Of a DNA stretch of 64,000 nucleotides, positions 1 to 10,710 are shown in pieces. The DNA comes from Thecaphora thlaspeos (lineage: Eukaryota > Basidiomycota > Ustilaginomycetes > Urocystidales > Glomosporiaceae): contig UWYS01000012.1 in assembly GCA_900291925.1 (NCBI GenBank), positions 744,001 through 808,000 of the forward strand, given 5' to 3'. The notes beneath the pieces were generated by a model, which worked only from the letters and a program-made list of their open reading frames with translations, made no database searches and was not told the DNA's origin. Each line of letters opens with the position of its first letter. Position 1 is the first letter of the stretch. The position numbers and the translations under genes were made by a program.

Positions 1-2
1 TC

Positions 3-581
3 TTCGACGCCCAGCATCAGAGGAACGGTAGCGGACTGCCAGCGTACGCCTCGAGGCCGGATTTTCGCCTGGACGGCGGCGCACCCTCCTTCCCGCAGCA
101 CCAGCAGCAACATCAGCAGCGCCTGGCAACTGAGAGTGGTCTTCACGGTGCGGCAGCGAGGACGGACGTGGCTTCTACCGCACACGATGCTCTTCGCCGC
201 GCGCGCGCCTCTGGTCGCCCGGCCTCAGGCGACGACGGACAGGCTCTTGCGCCGCGTGAGGCCCGAGCTCCGATATCGCCACCGTCTCTCGCCCAGACGT
301 CGGAGCTGACCTCGCTGTCACGCGGTTCAAACGACAGGGAGCGCAAGAGCGACATCCGACGGAAGGAAGCGGTGCCCAGCTACGGCAGGCTGGCCGGCCG
401 CGAACAGTCGGAGCGCTTGGTCGCGAGGCCGACCGGACCGGTAGCTGGTGCTTCGAGTCCGTCTGGCAAGCGCCGCAGCAGCATCTCGCTCTCTGCGACA
501 TCTCCTCACAGCAGCGTTCGCACGGGCGTACTGACGTCGTTGAGCCGAACGTCTTCCAGCCGAGACGGCATCCTTTGCTAG
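3..581 (+). CDS. 3' end of an unrecognised low-complexity protein gene (5' end outside the window)
   Basis: The frame is open from the first bases of the window to a TAG at 579-581, about 192 codons, so this is the C-terminal part of a gene that begins upstream. The sequence is of low complexity. A Gln/His-rich patch (QHQQQHQQ) lies near the start, followed by Ser/Arg/Ala-rich sequence with many S-P and S-S pairs and a basic SPSGKRRSS patch that could be a phosphorylation or nuclear-import site. I see no folded domain. Overlapping opposite-strand frames exist but have no family features. I cannot assign a function. It is probably real because the upstream Q-rich reading is continuous and 3'-UTR-like sequence follows the stop. 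Confidence 0.5.
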   Translation, partial: FDAQHQRNGSGLPAYASRPDFRLDGGAPSFPQHQQQHQQRLATESGLHGAAARTDVASTAHDALRRARASGRPASGDDGQALAPREARAPISPPSLAQTSELTSLSRGSNDRERKSDIRRKEAVPSYGRLAGREQSERLVARPTGPVAGASSPSGKRRSSISLSATSPHSSVRTGVLTSLSRTSSSRDGILC

Positions 582-980
582 AGGCAGCCAGCGGAACGTG
601 CTCTGCCCGAACAGCCATCTAGCAGGCCGCGTGCAGGTCCAACAGCGTAGCACCACCGACCGCATCCAAAAACCAAACGATCCGGCCCTTGTCTTTTAAT
701 CGCAGACAGCGGCCCTGGTGCTCGACAGGCGCTGCCTCGTACCGATCGACCCTATTGCAAGCACGGATACCCTTGAGCCGTTTTCCTCCGCGTCGAGCTC
801 TGCCGTGTCACGCCATCCCGACGAAGACCCAAGCCACCACACTAGGACGGCACGATGTCATGGGTCCGGGCCGTGACCCGGTCGCCACTCTGTTTGTTGG
901 CCCATCTCTTGAAGCACTTGCGATCCTTTTTCGTTTGCGCTCCTTGCGCTCTGGTACAGGCTCCCGCTCAAGCTCTCCGA

Positions 981-1017
<37 letters not shown>

Positions 1018-1916
1018 GTGTTAAGGTGGTGGTCAAGGGATCCCTCTTGGGTTTTGTATTTATACTTTATCGCGTCCGTCGTCGTCTTTGTCGTCGTCGG
1101 CGTTGTTGTTGTTATTATTGATCCCGGGCCGCAGTGATTGGCTATATGGAAAGGAGAGGGGCGTGCCCCCATGGACCTTGTTCGCTATGGAGGGCTTTCC
1201 CCTTTTTGTTGATCGTCGCAACTCTTTTGTCCAAGAGGCGCGGGCTAGCCGCTTGTCAGACGTACCCATCCCTGTGTAGTTGCTTTGCCGGCCGCCCGCT
1301 CGCCTTGTGAAATTCAAAAGTAGGGCTGCTTGAGCATTAGTGTTTTAGCCTCAGGTGCTAAGTGGTAGGGCGGACGTGTGTAAGGGGAGAATACAACAGT
1401 GCGCCGGCCGTCGAATTGGTCGACGATGCGTGGAGACGCTGGCGTTGACGGTTCCGAATTCGCATCACGCAACTTGGAATTGTCGCTACTATTCAGCCTG
1501 GCACATGTTGCAGCGGCGGCGGCGGAAAGAAGGCGCGCAGGCCAGGTGATAGGCAGGCAGGCGACAAAGGCCTCTAAAGCACACGGGCACGCAAAGGGGC
1601 GGCCTCGATTTTGGCAGATGGATGGTTCTAATCGACTGGATGGTTCTAATCAAATCGATGGCTGGTTCGATGAGAGTTCTTCACGAGCCTCGAACCATCG
1701 TTGCAACGTCCATGTTCACAGCAACACCCCGCCAATCGACAAGACAGCACAGCCAACACAAGCAAGCACGCACCTACCAACACCCCACTCACCGCTCCTT
1801 GTCATCGAATCCTCTCCGCCTCACCTCTACCATCCCCCCTGTATCGCCCCTCCTCTTCCTCCAGGCCGACAACCGCTACCGTCTCGCCTCGGCCACGACC
1901 CTCGGCCCACACAGCC
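582..1916. other. Intergenic region: 3' UTR of the first gene and promoter/leader of the next
   Basis: No convincing gene is seen. The stretch holds a CT microsatellite (981-1017), T-rich sequence around 1040-1130, and a CA/CCT-rich leader from about 1720 to 1916 that looks like the 5' UTR of the gene at 1917. Short open frames here lack family features. Confidence 0.5.
981..1017 (+). repeat. CT dinucleotide microsatellite
   Basis: A 37-nt run of alternating C and T, uninterrupted by purines, in the spacer between two plus-strand genes. Confidence 0.9.
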
Positions 1917-3665
1917 ATGTTTGCGCCTCTCGCGGTAGCACGCAGGAAGCGTCAGCGAGCCTCGGACGGCGCCAGAGCAGCCGCTTCCGGCCTCTCGACC
2001 CCGCTGCGCCAAGATCCACCATCCTCAGCCACCCTCTCGCCGCACAACAGCGTCTCCAGGATCTCGACAAGCGCTTCTAGCTGCGGGAGTGCACACCTCT
2101 CTGACTCCGAGGGCGACGCCGAGGGTGACGACGTCGGCACTGCTGCGCCGCACTCGCACAATTCTCCCGCCTCCTCCGCCTCTGTCTTTGATCCTGCCAC
2201 GGGCAGGTCGACGTCCGCCGCTGCAGCACAGCCCCCGCCTTCCAAAAGGCTACACTTGGACGAGGCCACATCGGGCCGCTTTGCAAGCATGAAGCTCGAG
2301 CCAAACGGGCTGCATCGCTCCCCGTGCCCCACACCAGGCGCTCCTGCAGGGAACCACCAACACCATCTCTTCCGCGGCTCGACGAGGCGCGGCGTCGGAA
2401 GCCTCTTCGGACAGGCCCACCTGCCCCACGCCATCTCCGCCGATCTCGCTCCGCTGGGCTTTGGCACTGCTCCTGCCTCTTCCCTCGCCGCCCCGCCTTC
2501 GAGCCCCATCAAGACGTCTGTCGAGCTCGCACCGCTCTCAGCGGCAATAGCGACCATGGCGCCGCCCGCCTCTCCCGAGCAGCGTCCCGCGCTCTACGCT
2601 GCGCCGCCGGCATCGCCCATTCAGGCTTTGGCGTCCAAGGGTGGCGACGCTTGGCCGCCGCTGACGGTCGAGACGAGGGACGGCGACATCGAGGACCTGG
2701 ACATGAGGATACGTCGGGGGCCAACGTCGTACGAGATCGAGCCGGATCGCATCGTTGTCAACTCGCTCGACGACACCTCTTCCTCCGAGAACGGTGGTGA
2801 CAACGATACCCCCGACGCCCGCACGCCCGAGCCGCGCGCCCTAGGGCACTTTGACTTTGGCGGCGGCGTTGGTGAAGCGGCGGCGATGGACGATTTCGTC
2901 GTCAACAAGGAGCTGATGGACAAGCTCGAGGCGCACCGTCGAGCGGTGCTGACCGGAACGTCGGATCGGGACAACGAGCAGTCGGCTCGCGACGCCAAGA
3001 CCGCCAACGGCCGCAGCAGCACGCGGCGTTGCGGTCGACGCTCAGGCGGCGGCGGCGGTGGCGGCGGGCTATTCGGCAGTTTAGGCCCCCTGCCCGCCTC
3101 ACGCCGGAGGTCGGCGCAGTCGTCCCAGGCCTCGTCGCCCGGCTACACGACGCCCATCACAAATGAAGAGGCGACCGGCGCCCTCGTCCTATGGAAGGAC
3201 CCTGAGGAGGTGTTGAAAGCTACCTCGGCCTCGATCGCCGCCGCCTCCGGTGCGGGGACAGGCAATGGAGCTGCCGCCCACGTGCCCTCGACGCTGCGGC
3301 AGGAAAGCAGCCACAGCATGGGCGGTGGCAGCTTCTGGTCGACCTCTGGAGGCCCTCGACCCGCATCGTCACCTGCGAGCGGCTTCGGCGGGATAGCGTT
3401 TTCGTTTGGCGACTCGACCAGCCCGCTCGGCGCTCAGCAGTCGTCGCCCTCCTCGTCTTACTTCGGAGAGCCGAGGAACGCCTGGCCCTCGTCCAAGGAG
3501 AGAGTAGTCCAGCCGCCACAAGCCCAGCAGCAGCATCACCAGGAGCAGCAACCGAGCTGGTCGGGAGATCGCGGCTACCAGCCAACATCGACGATGCAAC
3601 CCCTTCTCGAAGGTGACCCTTCCAGTCACTTTGGCATGGCCGACGAGATGGAACTCGATGGCTAG
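1917..3665 (+). CDS. Unrecognised Ser/Pro/Ala-rich protein, possibly nuclear (582 aa)
   Basis: Single-exon frame of 582 codons. I chose the ATG at 1917 because it is the first in-frame ATG, sits in a good context (cagccATG) and follows a CT-rich leader; the frame is open further upstream only from a TTG. The N-terminus has a basic cluster (ARRKRQR) that could be a nuclear-localisation signal. The body is rich in S/T-P sites (repeated PPASP and PPSSP), with a Gly run near residue 380, an acidic/Ser patch after the phrase IVVNSLDDTSS, and a Gln/His-rich stretch (QPPQAQQQHHQEQQ) before the MDEMELDG-like tail. Codon use matches the neighbouring genes. Many proline-directed sites suggest a kinase-regulated disordered regulator, but that is inference and I recognise no domain. 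Confidence 0.65.
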   Translation: MFAPLAVARRKRQRASDGARAAASGLSTPLRQDPPSSATLSPHNSVSRISTSASSCGSAHLSDSEGDAEGDDVGTAAPHSHNSPASSASVFDPATGRSTSAAAAQPPPSKRLHLDEATSGRFASMKLEPNGLHRSPCPTPGAPAGNHQHHLFRGSTRRGVGSLFGQAHLPHAISADLAPLGFGTAPASSLAAPPSSPIKTSVELAPLSAAIATMAPPASPEQRPALYAAPPASPIQALASKGGDAWPPLTVETRDGDIEDLDMRIRRGPTSYEIEPDRIVVNSLDDTSSSENGGDNDTPDARTPEPRALGHFDFGGGVGEAAAMDDFVVNKELMDKLEAHRRAVLTGTSDRDNEQSARDAKTANGRSSTRRCGRRSGGGGGGGGLFGSLGPLPASRRRSAQSSQASSPGYTTPITNEEATGALVLWKDPEEVLKATSASIAAASGAGTGNGAAAHVPSTLRQESSHSMGGGSFWSTSGGPRPASSPASGFGGIAFSFGDSTSPLGAQQSSPSSSYFGEPRNAWPSSKERVVQPPQAQQQHHQEQQPSWSGDRGYQPTSTMQPLLEGDPSSHFGMADEMELDG

Positions 3666-5028
3666 CATCTCGATTTCTCATTGGCTCCAGAACACATACT
3701 TTGCACGAATCTCTCTCTCTCTCTCACAACGTCTCTTTGTCGATGACTCTACCCTGACCATTCCAAAGACAACTTCATCGACGCATCATCACCATCCAGT
3801 CATATCTCTCTTTCTCCGGACCTACAATTGTCCAATGCTGTACTTGTATCTTCTTGTATCACCCTCCCGTCTCACCTGGTTATTTGGCACTTTACCTTGA
3901 CACTTGACCGAATAGCAATGCATGACATCTCTATCCGACCGTTCTCCGTTCTAGAGAGGGTAGGGAACGTTCGTCTGAGTTTCACCATGTTTGCTCGCCT
4001 ACGGTGCGGGCCTACCTTGTTCGCGCGACGGCGTGATTGTCCATGGAGACGAGGGTCGATGGTCAAAGGGGAGGAAAGAAGCCGATCTGCACGCACCTTG
4101 CTCTTGCTGCAGGCCAACGTCGGCCGTCGCTCTCAACCACCACCACCGCGCACTACTCCTCCACTTTCCCCGACCTTTCGACGCCACCAGATTGTGACAC
4201 GCCACCCACCTCGGTCGATCAGGCTATGACGACGTTCAACTCGTCGACGTCGAGTTCCCGCGACGTCGTCGTTTCGCTGTCATCGTCTTGGCGTCCAAAG
4301 TTTCTCTCTGCAGAGCCGTAGGCAAGCCGCTTGCGACGTTCTCGCATCTTGGCTCCGATCGCTGATGACCCTCCCGCGACGCCTTCTTGTTCAGCCAGGC
4401 CAGACAAGGGTGACGCCCGTCCGGTCGACGAGGTCGTGCCGCGAGGGCCTTTTTCGGCCTTGTTGCCGCAGCAGCAGCTGCTGCTGGCGCTACCTTCGAT
4501 GGCTGCTCGAGACGGTGCCAGAGGTGCGAGGATGACGTCGACGTCTAGCGACAAAGATTCGATCGACGGACTGTCCAGTGCGAAACCAGAACGGAAACCG
4601 AGAACAAGTGTTGACCGATCAGCTCGCCGCAATCGCATCCGGCAACCCGGCCGTCTCGGTGCTTCCTCTGTCCCGGCATCCATATCGCTGGAGCCGGTGC
4701 GGCCTGCTTCCGAGCGTGTCACGCTCGCGACAGTGCGCCTGGAGCTTCACCCTGCACCGAATGCTCACGCCCGTATCCCCACGCCGAGATGACTTCGTTT
4801 CACCTCACCCACATCTCTGCATCGTCGCTAGTGCTACACAGAGGGCGGGCGACGTTTGACTGACCATGACTCCACGAGCTTCTATCAGACAAAGACATCG
4901 TCCGGTTTCCCAGAGACGAAGAGGTAGACCTCATGACGTGACGTGACGATTGACGATATAATATGCTATGTTGCTTGCTTTGTACACTGATGCTGCGCGA
5001 CGACGACGACGAACCCAACTCGGCACGA
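3666..5028. other. Convergent intergenic region
   Basis: Lies between the 3' ends of two convergent genes. It holds CT-rich 3'-UTR-like sequence (3710-3830) and an imperfect GC-rich palindrome at 4224-4271, with arms built from ACGACGT and AACTCG. Open frames on both strands at 4219-4792 look like shadows of GC-rich noncoding DNA. Confidence 0.45.
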
Positions 5029-8000
5029 CTATGCCTCGACCTTTCTGCTCATCGCCACCGTCGTTTCCTCAACTTCGCCGTGTCCCATTTCCCTCTTCTT
5101 CAAAGTCTGCGCCTCGCTGGTCGGATTCGGTTTAGGTATGGGACTTCTGCCCCTCTCCCTGGCCGGTCCATCCTCGGCCTCTTCATCTGACTGTATCGCG
5201 CTCGCACTGTTACCCAACCCAAACACCACATCATCCCTGCGTCGCTTCAGCAGCTCCTTTTCCGTAACGAGCAGGGCCATGTACTTTTCGTCTAGAGGCG
5301 CTGCACCATTTTTGCTGCCCCTCCTCGCCGATGCTCCTCCGCCGCTTGCGCCACCTTCGCCGCCGGAAGAGTTAGCGTCGGACGTCGTGGTGGTCCGGTC
5401 ACCGAATATGTCCATCGATCGACGACGCCGTGTTCCGCCGCCTGACCCTGCCGCACCACCTCCAGTCGAGGCAGGATCGGGCGTGAGCTCGCTTCGAGAA
5501 GGTACGTCGCCGTTGCTAAACGATGCCGGTCGGCCACGCGCCTGCTCTTCCCTCCGCAGCGCTTCGACGTGCGGGTGGTGCGCTAGACCACCGCCGCTCG
5601 ACGCTGCCGCTGCGGTGGCGACGATGGCCGGTGGAAGCGGTCGCTTGCTCAGCTCCGGACTGCGTAGCGAAATGCGCGGCGATCCTACGGGAGAGAGATT
5701 CGAGTTGGGTGTCATGCTCGGCGACCGACGGTTCTTGGGGACAAACGTGATTGGGCCGTCGTCGTCCTCTTCGCCGTCGGCATCCTCTTCCTGTGCGGGC
5801 CGACGCGGTGACGTCTTCGGGGAAGTCGCATCGCTGCCCATCCCTGTCGACGAAGGAGGGTGCAAAGTTTGCCGAGCCGACGCTCCGCTGCTGCCGCCGA
5901 TGCCGCCTGCCTTGGCAGAAGGTGCGGCGTCCGACTTGACGGCACCGCTCAGAGGCTCGGTCGCGCTCGACTCGACCGCCCTCCTTTCCTGCTGCGACTG
6001 CTGCCGCTGCTGACCCTCCCCTTCCTCTTCCATCCGGTCATTGTGGTCCTCAAACGTTAACGACATCCACGTCCCCAGGAACGAGATGACCTGCTTCGAC
6101 TCGGGGAGCAGCGACGACATCTGCAGGAAGCCGTGGCTCCATCCTTCAATGATGCGCATCTGGACCCAGTCCTCGGACGACTCGTCTTCGATCGGATCCC
6201 TGGCCATCGCAGATGCCGACGCACTGCCGCCGCTACTGCCGGAGCTCATCCTCAGCTGTTCACCGAACCTCGCCGAGCCACCCGCCCGGCGTCGTTCGAT
6301 TTCGGCCTTTTTCGCCAGCTTCGCCTCGCGGATCTTGCCCGCCATCACGACCGTGTCGTCGCACAGCGGGTCCTTTTCGCCACAGATGAAGAGGACCGGC
6401 GGAAACTCGGCCAGCAGCCGCGGAGGCGCGACGATCGGCGAGAGCAGGTAGTCGTGCTCGAAATCGGGCTGGCGTCGCGGGCCGATGTAGAGGATGGCCA
6501 TGGCGCGCAGCGTTCCCTGGGTGATGATGCGGTCCTGGAAGTAGCCCGCCATCGACGTCATGGTGAGGCGGGTGTTGATGGGGGCCGGGCCGCGATCCTT
6601 TGTCTCGAGGTCGGCCGCCTCGGCCGCGGCCTGGAGCGCCCGTTGGCCTTCTTCGTACTTAGCACGGGCGGCCTCCTCCTCCCTGGCTCGACGCTGGTCG
6701 AGCTTGGTCTGCGCATCGACTTCGTGCCACGGCAGCGAGCTGTGGCCCCACGATGGTGTCGAGGCGGACTGCGCGTAGGGGTTGTCGTAGTCGAACAGGT
6801 CGTCCTCGCCGTCGTGATCGGACGACGAGGCGGGCTCTGCCTCTGCAAAGCGCGCGCGCTCGTCGAGGTGCATTTCGGCTTGCTCGGCGAGCGAGTGGTA
6901 GGCGTGCTCTTCTCGCCGATGCCTGTCGCCGGTTGCGGTGCCGTCGCCACCGCCGCGCTTGCCGCTGGCAGCAGGCGATTGGCGCTTTCCCTCGCGGCTG
7001 TTGGGCCGGGCCAGATTGATGGCAGACCTCCGCGTCCTGCTAGGCGAGCGGGCGGGGTTCAGCGGGCTGCTGCCCTTGCCGCTGGTGGGGCGGTGCGACG
7101 AGAGGTTCTCGAGGTTGACCTCACTCTGCTGCCGCAGCACGCGCAGATGTTCGGGCTTCATCCAGCTGGTGAAGCCAAAGTTGAGGGCGGGGTAGCTGAG
7201 CAGCACGCCGATCGGCTTGGCTAGAGGAGGTGGTCGTCCGCCGGGCCCGCCGGCCGCCTTGGCGGCAAAGGCGCCCTGGATGTGGGGCTGCGGGTATTCG
7301 ATGACCTTGAGGACAACGGCGGTGGCGATGTTGCCGCCGGCGCTATCTCCGCTGAAGATGGTGCGGAAGTCGGGGCTGCCCGACATGCCGATGATCCTGC
7401 CGCCGCTCTCGACGAGCGAGCGGTAGACGTCGAAGCATTCTTCGACGGCGTACGGGTAGGGGTACTCGGGCGCCTTGCAGTAGTCGATGGCGAGGACGGG
7501 CTTCCGCATCTGCTTTGCGAGCTGGCGGAGGCGCTCCTCGTGGTGCTGCGGGTTCATGGAAACGAAGCCACCGCCGCAGAAGTCGAGGACAAGTTCCTCC
7601 TCCTGGCGCAGATGGCGTTCGCTCTTGGCATAGAAGAGCCAAGCACGGATTGGGCGCCGATGATGCGGGCCAACCTCGGGCCGAGGGAGGAGCAGAGGTC
7701 TGGCGATGAGGAGCGAGGGGCGGTGGAGCCAGGTGACGGCGCGGATGTATGGGTTGGTCGTCTTGTGCCAAGTGGTGCGCATCATGTCAACGGTGCAAAA
7801 TGCCCGGAACTTGCGCAGCTGTGATCGGCGAGTGGGCAGTTGAGAAAGGTCAAGGAAGAACAAAGGGGGGAAGCGGGAACAGGTCAAGAGGTGTTCGGAG
7901 CAGGATGAGAAGGGATAGAGGACGTGGCAGGTGAGAGGGTTGGCGTGCACGCACCTTTTCGTCTGCCTCGTTTGCGTATACGAGATAGTATAGCGAGAAG

Positions 8001-8371
8001 AGTATGCTGAGGATGTCTTTGAGCCACTGGGGGCGGATGTTCATTGCGGTGGCGAAACCGGCATCTAGCGCCGTGACGATCCAGGTGGTGCGGTAGAAGG
8101 ACCTTGAGTACATCCTGGCGAGCGGCTCGGGGGCGCCAAGGCCGAGGATGGAGTCGAGGTGCCTGATGGCATAAATTGCGGTAGAGCAGAAGACGACAAT
8201 CTGCCATGGCGTGTAGCGCTTCAAGCGGTGGTTGAGGGCGCGTATGAGGCCGAGGCGCCTGGGGCCGTCTCTGCTGCCGGTGGCGAGGTACCAGAGCCAG
8301 AAGAAGATGACCGAGAAGACCTGGAAGCGCTTGAGCTTGGTCGAGGGCCTGCCGAGGAGGTGGTCGATCAT
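5029..8371 (-). CDS. Membrane-anchored alpha/beta-hydrolase of the hormone-sensitive-lipase (HSL) family, 1068 aa
   Basis: Two exons: 8371-7955 and 7818-5029. The 135-nt intron (7954-7820/7819) has donor GTGCGT and acceptor CACAG; the junction is phase 0 and reads NEADEK/LRKFRAF. Exon 1 encodes two or three hydrophobic segments (FSVIFFWLWYLA, WQIVVFCSTAIYAI), so the enzyme is probably anchored in ER or lipid-droplet membrane. Exon 2 holds the abhydrolase-3 core: an oxyanion-hole motif DFCGGGFVSM near residue 220 (HSL proteins usually have HGGG; here CGGG), nucleophile motif GDSAGG with Ser at about 298, an acid motif CGEKDPLCDD and a His motif GWSHGF. The remaining roughly 400 residues are Ser/Gly/Arg-rich and disordered. 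The family hydrolyses acylglycerols, sterol esters or other esters; the substrate cannot be told here. The protein is much longer than bacterial HSL members because of the tail. Confidence 0.85.
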
Positions 8372-9681
8372 CCTGGCGGGTAGCAGTCGCCGGTGAAGGT
8401 GCCGGACGGGGTGGAGCCAGCTGGTGAGGGAAGGGTAGGGTGGGAGGGGGAGGGATGGGGCCGGTGTATATAGGAGGGAGCGGCGGCGCGGCGGTCAGGG
8501 TCCGTCTAGGGGACGAGGGCGAGAGCCAGTATGGAGCGCGAACGAGTGAGCCAAGGAGAGGAGATAGGGACGGGCAGGGGATGATGTGAGAGAGGGTTGA
8601 GTGATCAAGGTAGGTATGTAGATAGCTGATGAAGATGGCGTGGTGCCAGCGAAGGGGTCGAGGTGTTGGGTGCACGGACGCAGGGCTGCGCTTTCCATGT
8701 GAAACGGCAATTTGCCCTGCCGCAGCCACTCACCTCTTGACTCGGCCGATACACTCACGCCCACTCTGATGCTCTAGCGGCGCCAGCGGGTCTCGCCCGA
8801 CAAGGCAGAGACGCCGATTATCGGGACGTCGGCTGATGGAATTTTGCCCTTGCTTTGCTGTGCTGGCCGGCGCAACTGATGGCGCGCTCGCTACGCTGTG
8901 CGCTTCCCCTCACGTAATCCGCCTCGTACTCTGCGTCTGCCTGTCATCGGAAGCAACGCTGCCTCGACCTTGGAACGAAGCTCACGATATTCCTCTCTGG
9001 CCGTCACACGCTTCCCTCTAAGTACTATCCCTATCCATATCAACGCAGAGGAGCGAAAACGCAAACGAGCAAAAGGCGGCCGCCGGCACGACGGCGTCAT
9101 TGGTGCCTTGATTGACGGCGTGCCTCTGCAGAGCGGTACAGCGGATGGTCCAGGAGGTGCGTTCGTTGATAGGCGCCGCCTCCGCCGCCGACGTCGTCGT
9201 TGTCGTTGTCGTCGTCGTCGTTATTGTCATCGCTGCTTCCGCCACGACTACGACCATCATCAACTTCACCACCACGACCGCCGCAGCCTCCCCCGTCCTC
9301 TGTCTCGTCCTCGCCTCGCCCCGCCCACGACGACAGTCTGGAAAACAGCTTGCTTGCCTACGTCCCGTCTCTCTCCATTCATTGAAACCTCATCGCAATG
9401 TCCTGCGACACCCGCGACACCCGCGACACCCGCTCCAGTTTCATCAGACCGGCGAGGTGCAACACAGGATTAGCCACACCGCAGTCGATCGTCGAGCTCG
9501 TCGAAACAGAGCGAGCCGAAACAGCACCAGGCGCGATATAATCCCGCAGCTGTTCGGACCTCGGCGCCCTTCCGCTTTCGGCGCCCTTCCGCTTTCGGCG
9601 TCTTTTTCACTTCGCTCTCATCGGTTGAGGCAGACTGCATAAGCCGCGCGCAGCCTCCTTGCCTAGCTGAGCCAAGCCAGG
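8372..9681. other. Intergenic region with short repeats
   Basis: Upstream region of the lipase gene, with GA-rich sequence (8400-8600). It also holds an interrupted GTC/TTG triplet stretch at 9193-9232, three tandem copies of CGACACCCG (about 9405-9432) and a duplicated CCCTTCCGCTTTCGGCG unit (about 9568-9601). No gene is supported. Confidence 0.5.
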
Positions 9682-9870
9682 ATGAAGTGGGCTCGCACCG
9701 GATCAGCCGCGTCAGGTCGAGGGCGGCGGCGGCGGCAACAGGCCCCGCGCTGGGCTCTCACCTCGGGCCCGTTCTTCGCGACGTTCTGGCTCACTCTGCT
9801 CGGCGTCCTCGTCGGCAGCGCCCGCGCGCAGAACTCTGGCATCGGTGAGCGGTACATGCTCTGTGAGTAG
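9682..9870 (+). CDS. Doubtful short ORF with a signal-peptide-like N-terminus; possibly a first exon
   Basis: A 62-codon frame starting at an ATG. After an Arg-rich lead it has one hydrophobic stretch, FFATFWLTLLGVLVGSARA, ending in an AXA-like cleavage motif and then QNSG. Two good 5' splice donors, GTGAGC at about 9845 and GTGAGT at about 9861, lie at the end of the frame, so it could be exon 1 of a secreted-protein gene whose later exons I cannot find before PEX5. It could equally be chance or an upstream ORF in a long PEX5 leader. No homology is recognised. Confidence 0.25.
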   Translation: MKWARTGSAASGRGRRRRQQAPRWALTSGPFFATFWLTLLGVLVGSARAQNSGIGERYMLCE

Positions 9871-10710
9871 TCTGCTCGCCTCTCTCTCTCCCTCTCTCCC
9901 TCTCTCCCTCTCTCCCTCTCCCTCTCCCTCTCTGTCGCCGTTGTTGCCGCAATCGTGGATTAGCAGTTGTCGACGTATTCGTTCTCTCGCCGGGACTTGA
10001 AAATTGTATTCCTTCCTCCGTTCTACGCCTGCGTCTAAAGACAGCGCTTCTTTGTGCGCTTCGACTCTCTTGTGTTGATGAGCTGGTCCAGGATAAAGGT
10101 GACGGGGAGGAGAGGGAAAGGAGGGAGGATTCAAATTGGACCCTATGTCGTGATGGGGGTGTCGGCGCACTGGGCAAAAAGGGGTCAGCGCTTGGGGCGG
10201 CCTCCGCGTGAAAGCGAATCGGCCGGCAGGCAGGCACAAGGCTGAGCTCTCCCATTTGTTCTCGCCTTTGTCCGCGTCGCGCGTCGGCCGCACTGAGCTG
10301 CTCAGCCGGTCCTTTGGAAGCTGCGCGCCCGCGGCGAACTCGGCCGGAAGCCTCAAGGGCGCCCCTCGAACCGGCCAGACGGGGTCGCTCGTGTGGGCGA
10401 GGACCGGCTTTGCTTCCTTGCACTCACATATCCAACTCGCCCCTCCATATCTCTCACCATCCCTCACCAACTCCCTCCGCTCTTTGACGCAAGCAGCGTT
10501 CTTCAGCTGCGCAACAGATCTCACCCACGCCACCACAGCATCGCATCGCATCGCATCGCATCGCCGTCATCGCCGCCGTCAACGCTACCGCCACATCGCA
10601 CACGCCGTAGAGCGCCGCCCGGTAGCTCTTCTATCCTCTCAACCCCGGAGCGTGGGACGCTTTCCCTCCTCCGTCTCCCCTTCTCCCGCAGCCCACCGAA
10701 ACCGGCCGCC
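9871..10710. other. Upstream region of PEX5
   Basis: Contains a pyrimidine-rich block (9871-9932), CT/AC-rich leader sequence, and a CATCG repeat at about 10538-10563 shortly before the PEX5 start. A long minus-strand frame across it (9712-10551) lacks any family feature and I leave it out. Confidence 0.5.

Noticed and set aside
4219..4792. Overlapping open frames on both strands in the 4 kb spacer
   Set aside because: No motif or splice context; composition typical of noncoding GC-rich spacer here.
9712..10551. Minus-strand frame of 279 codons upstream of PEX5
   Set aside because: Low-complexity Arg/Glu-rich translation of a CT-rich leader; no motif, and it overlaps the PEX5 leader.
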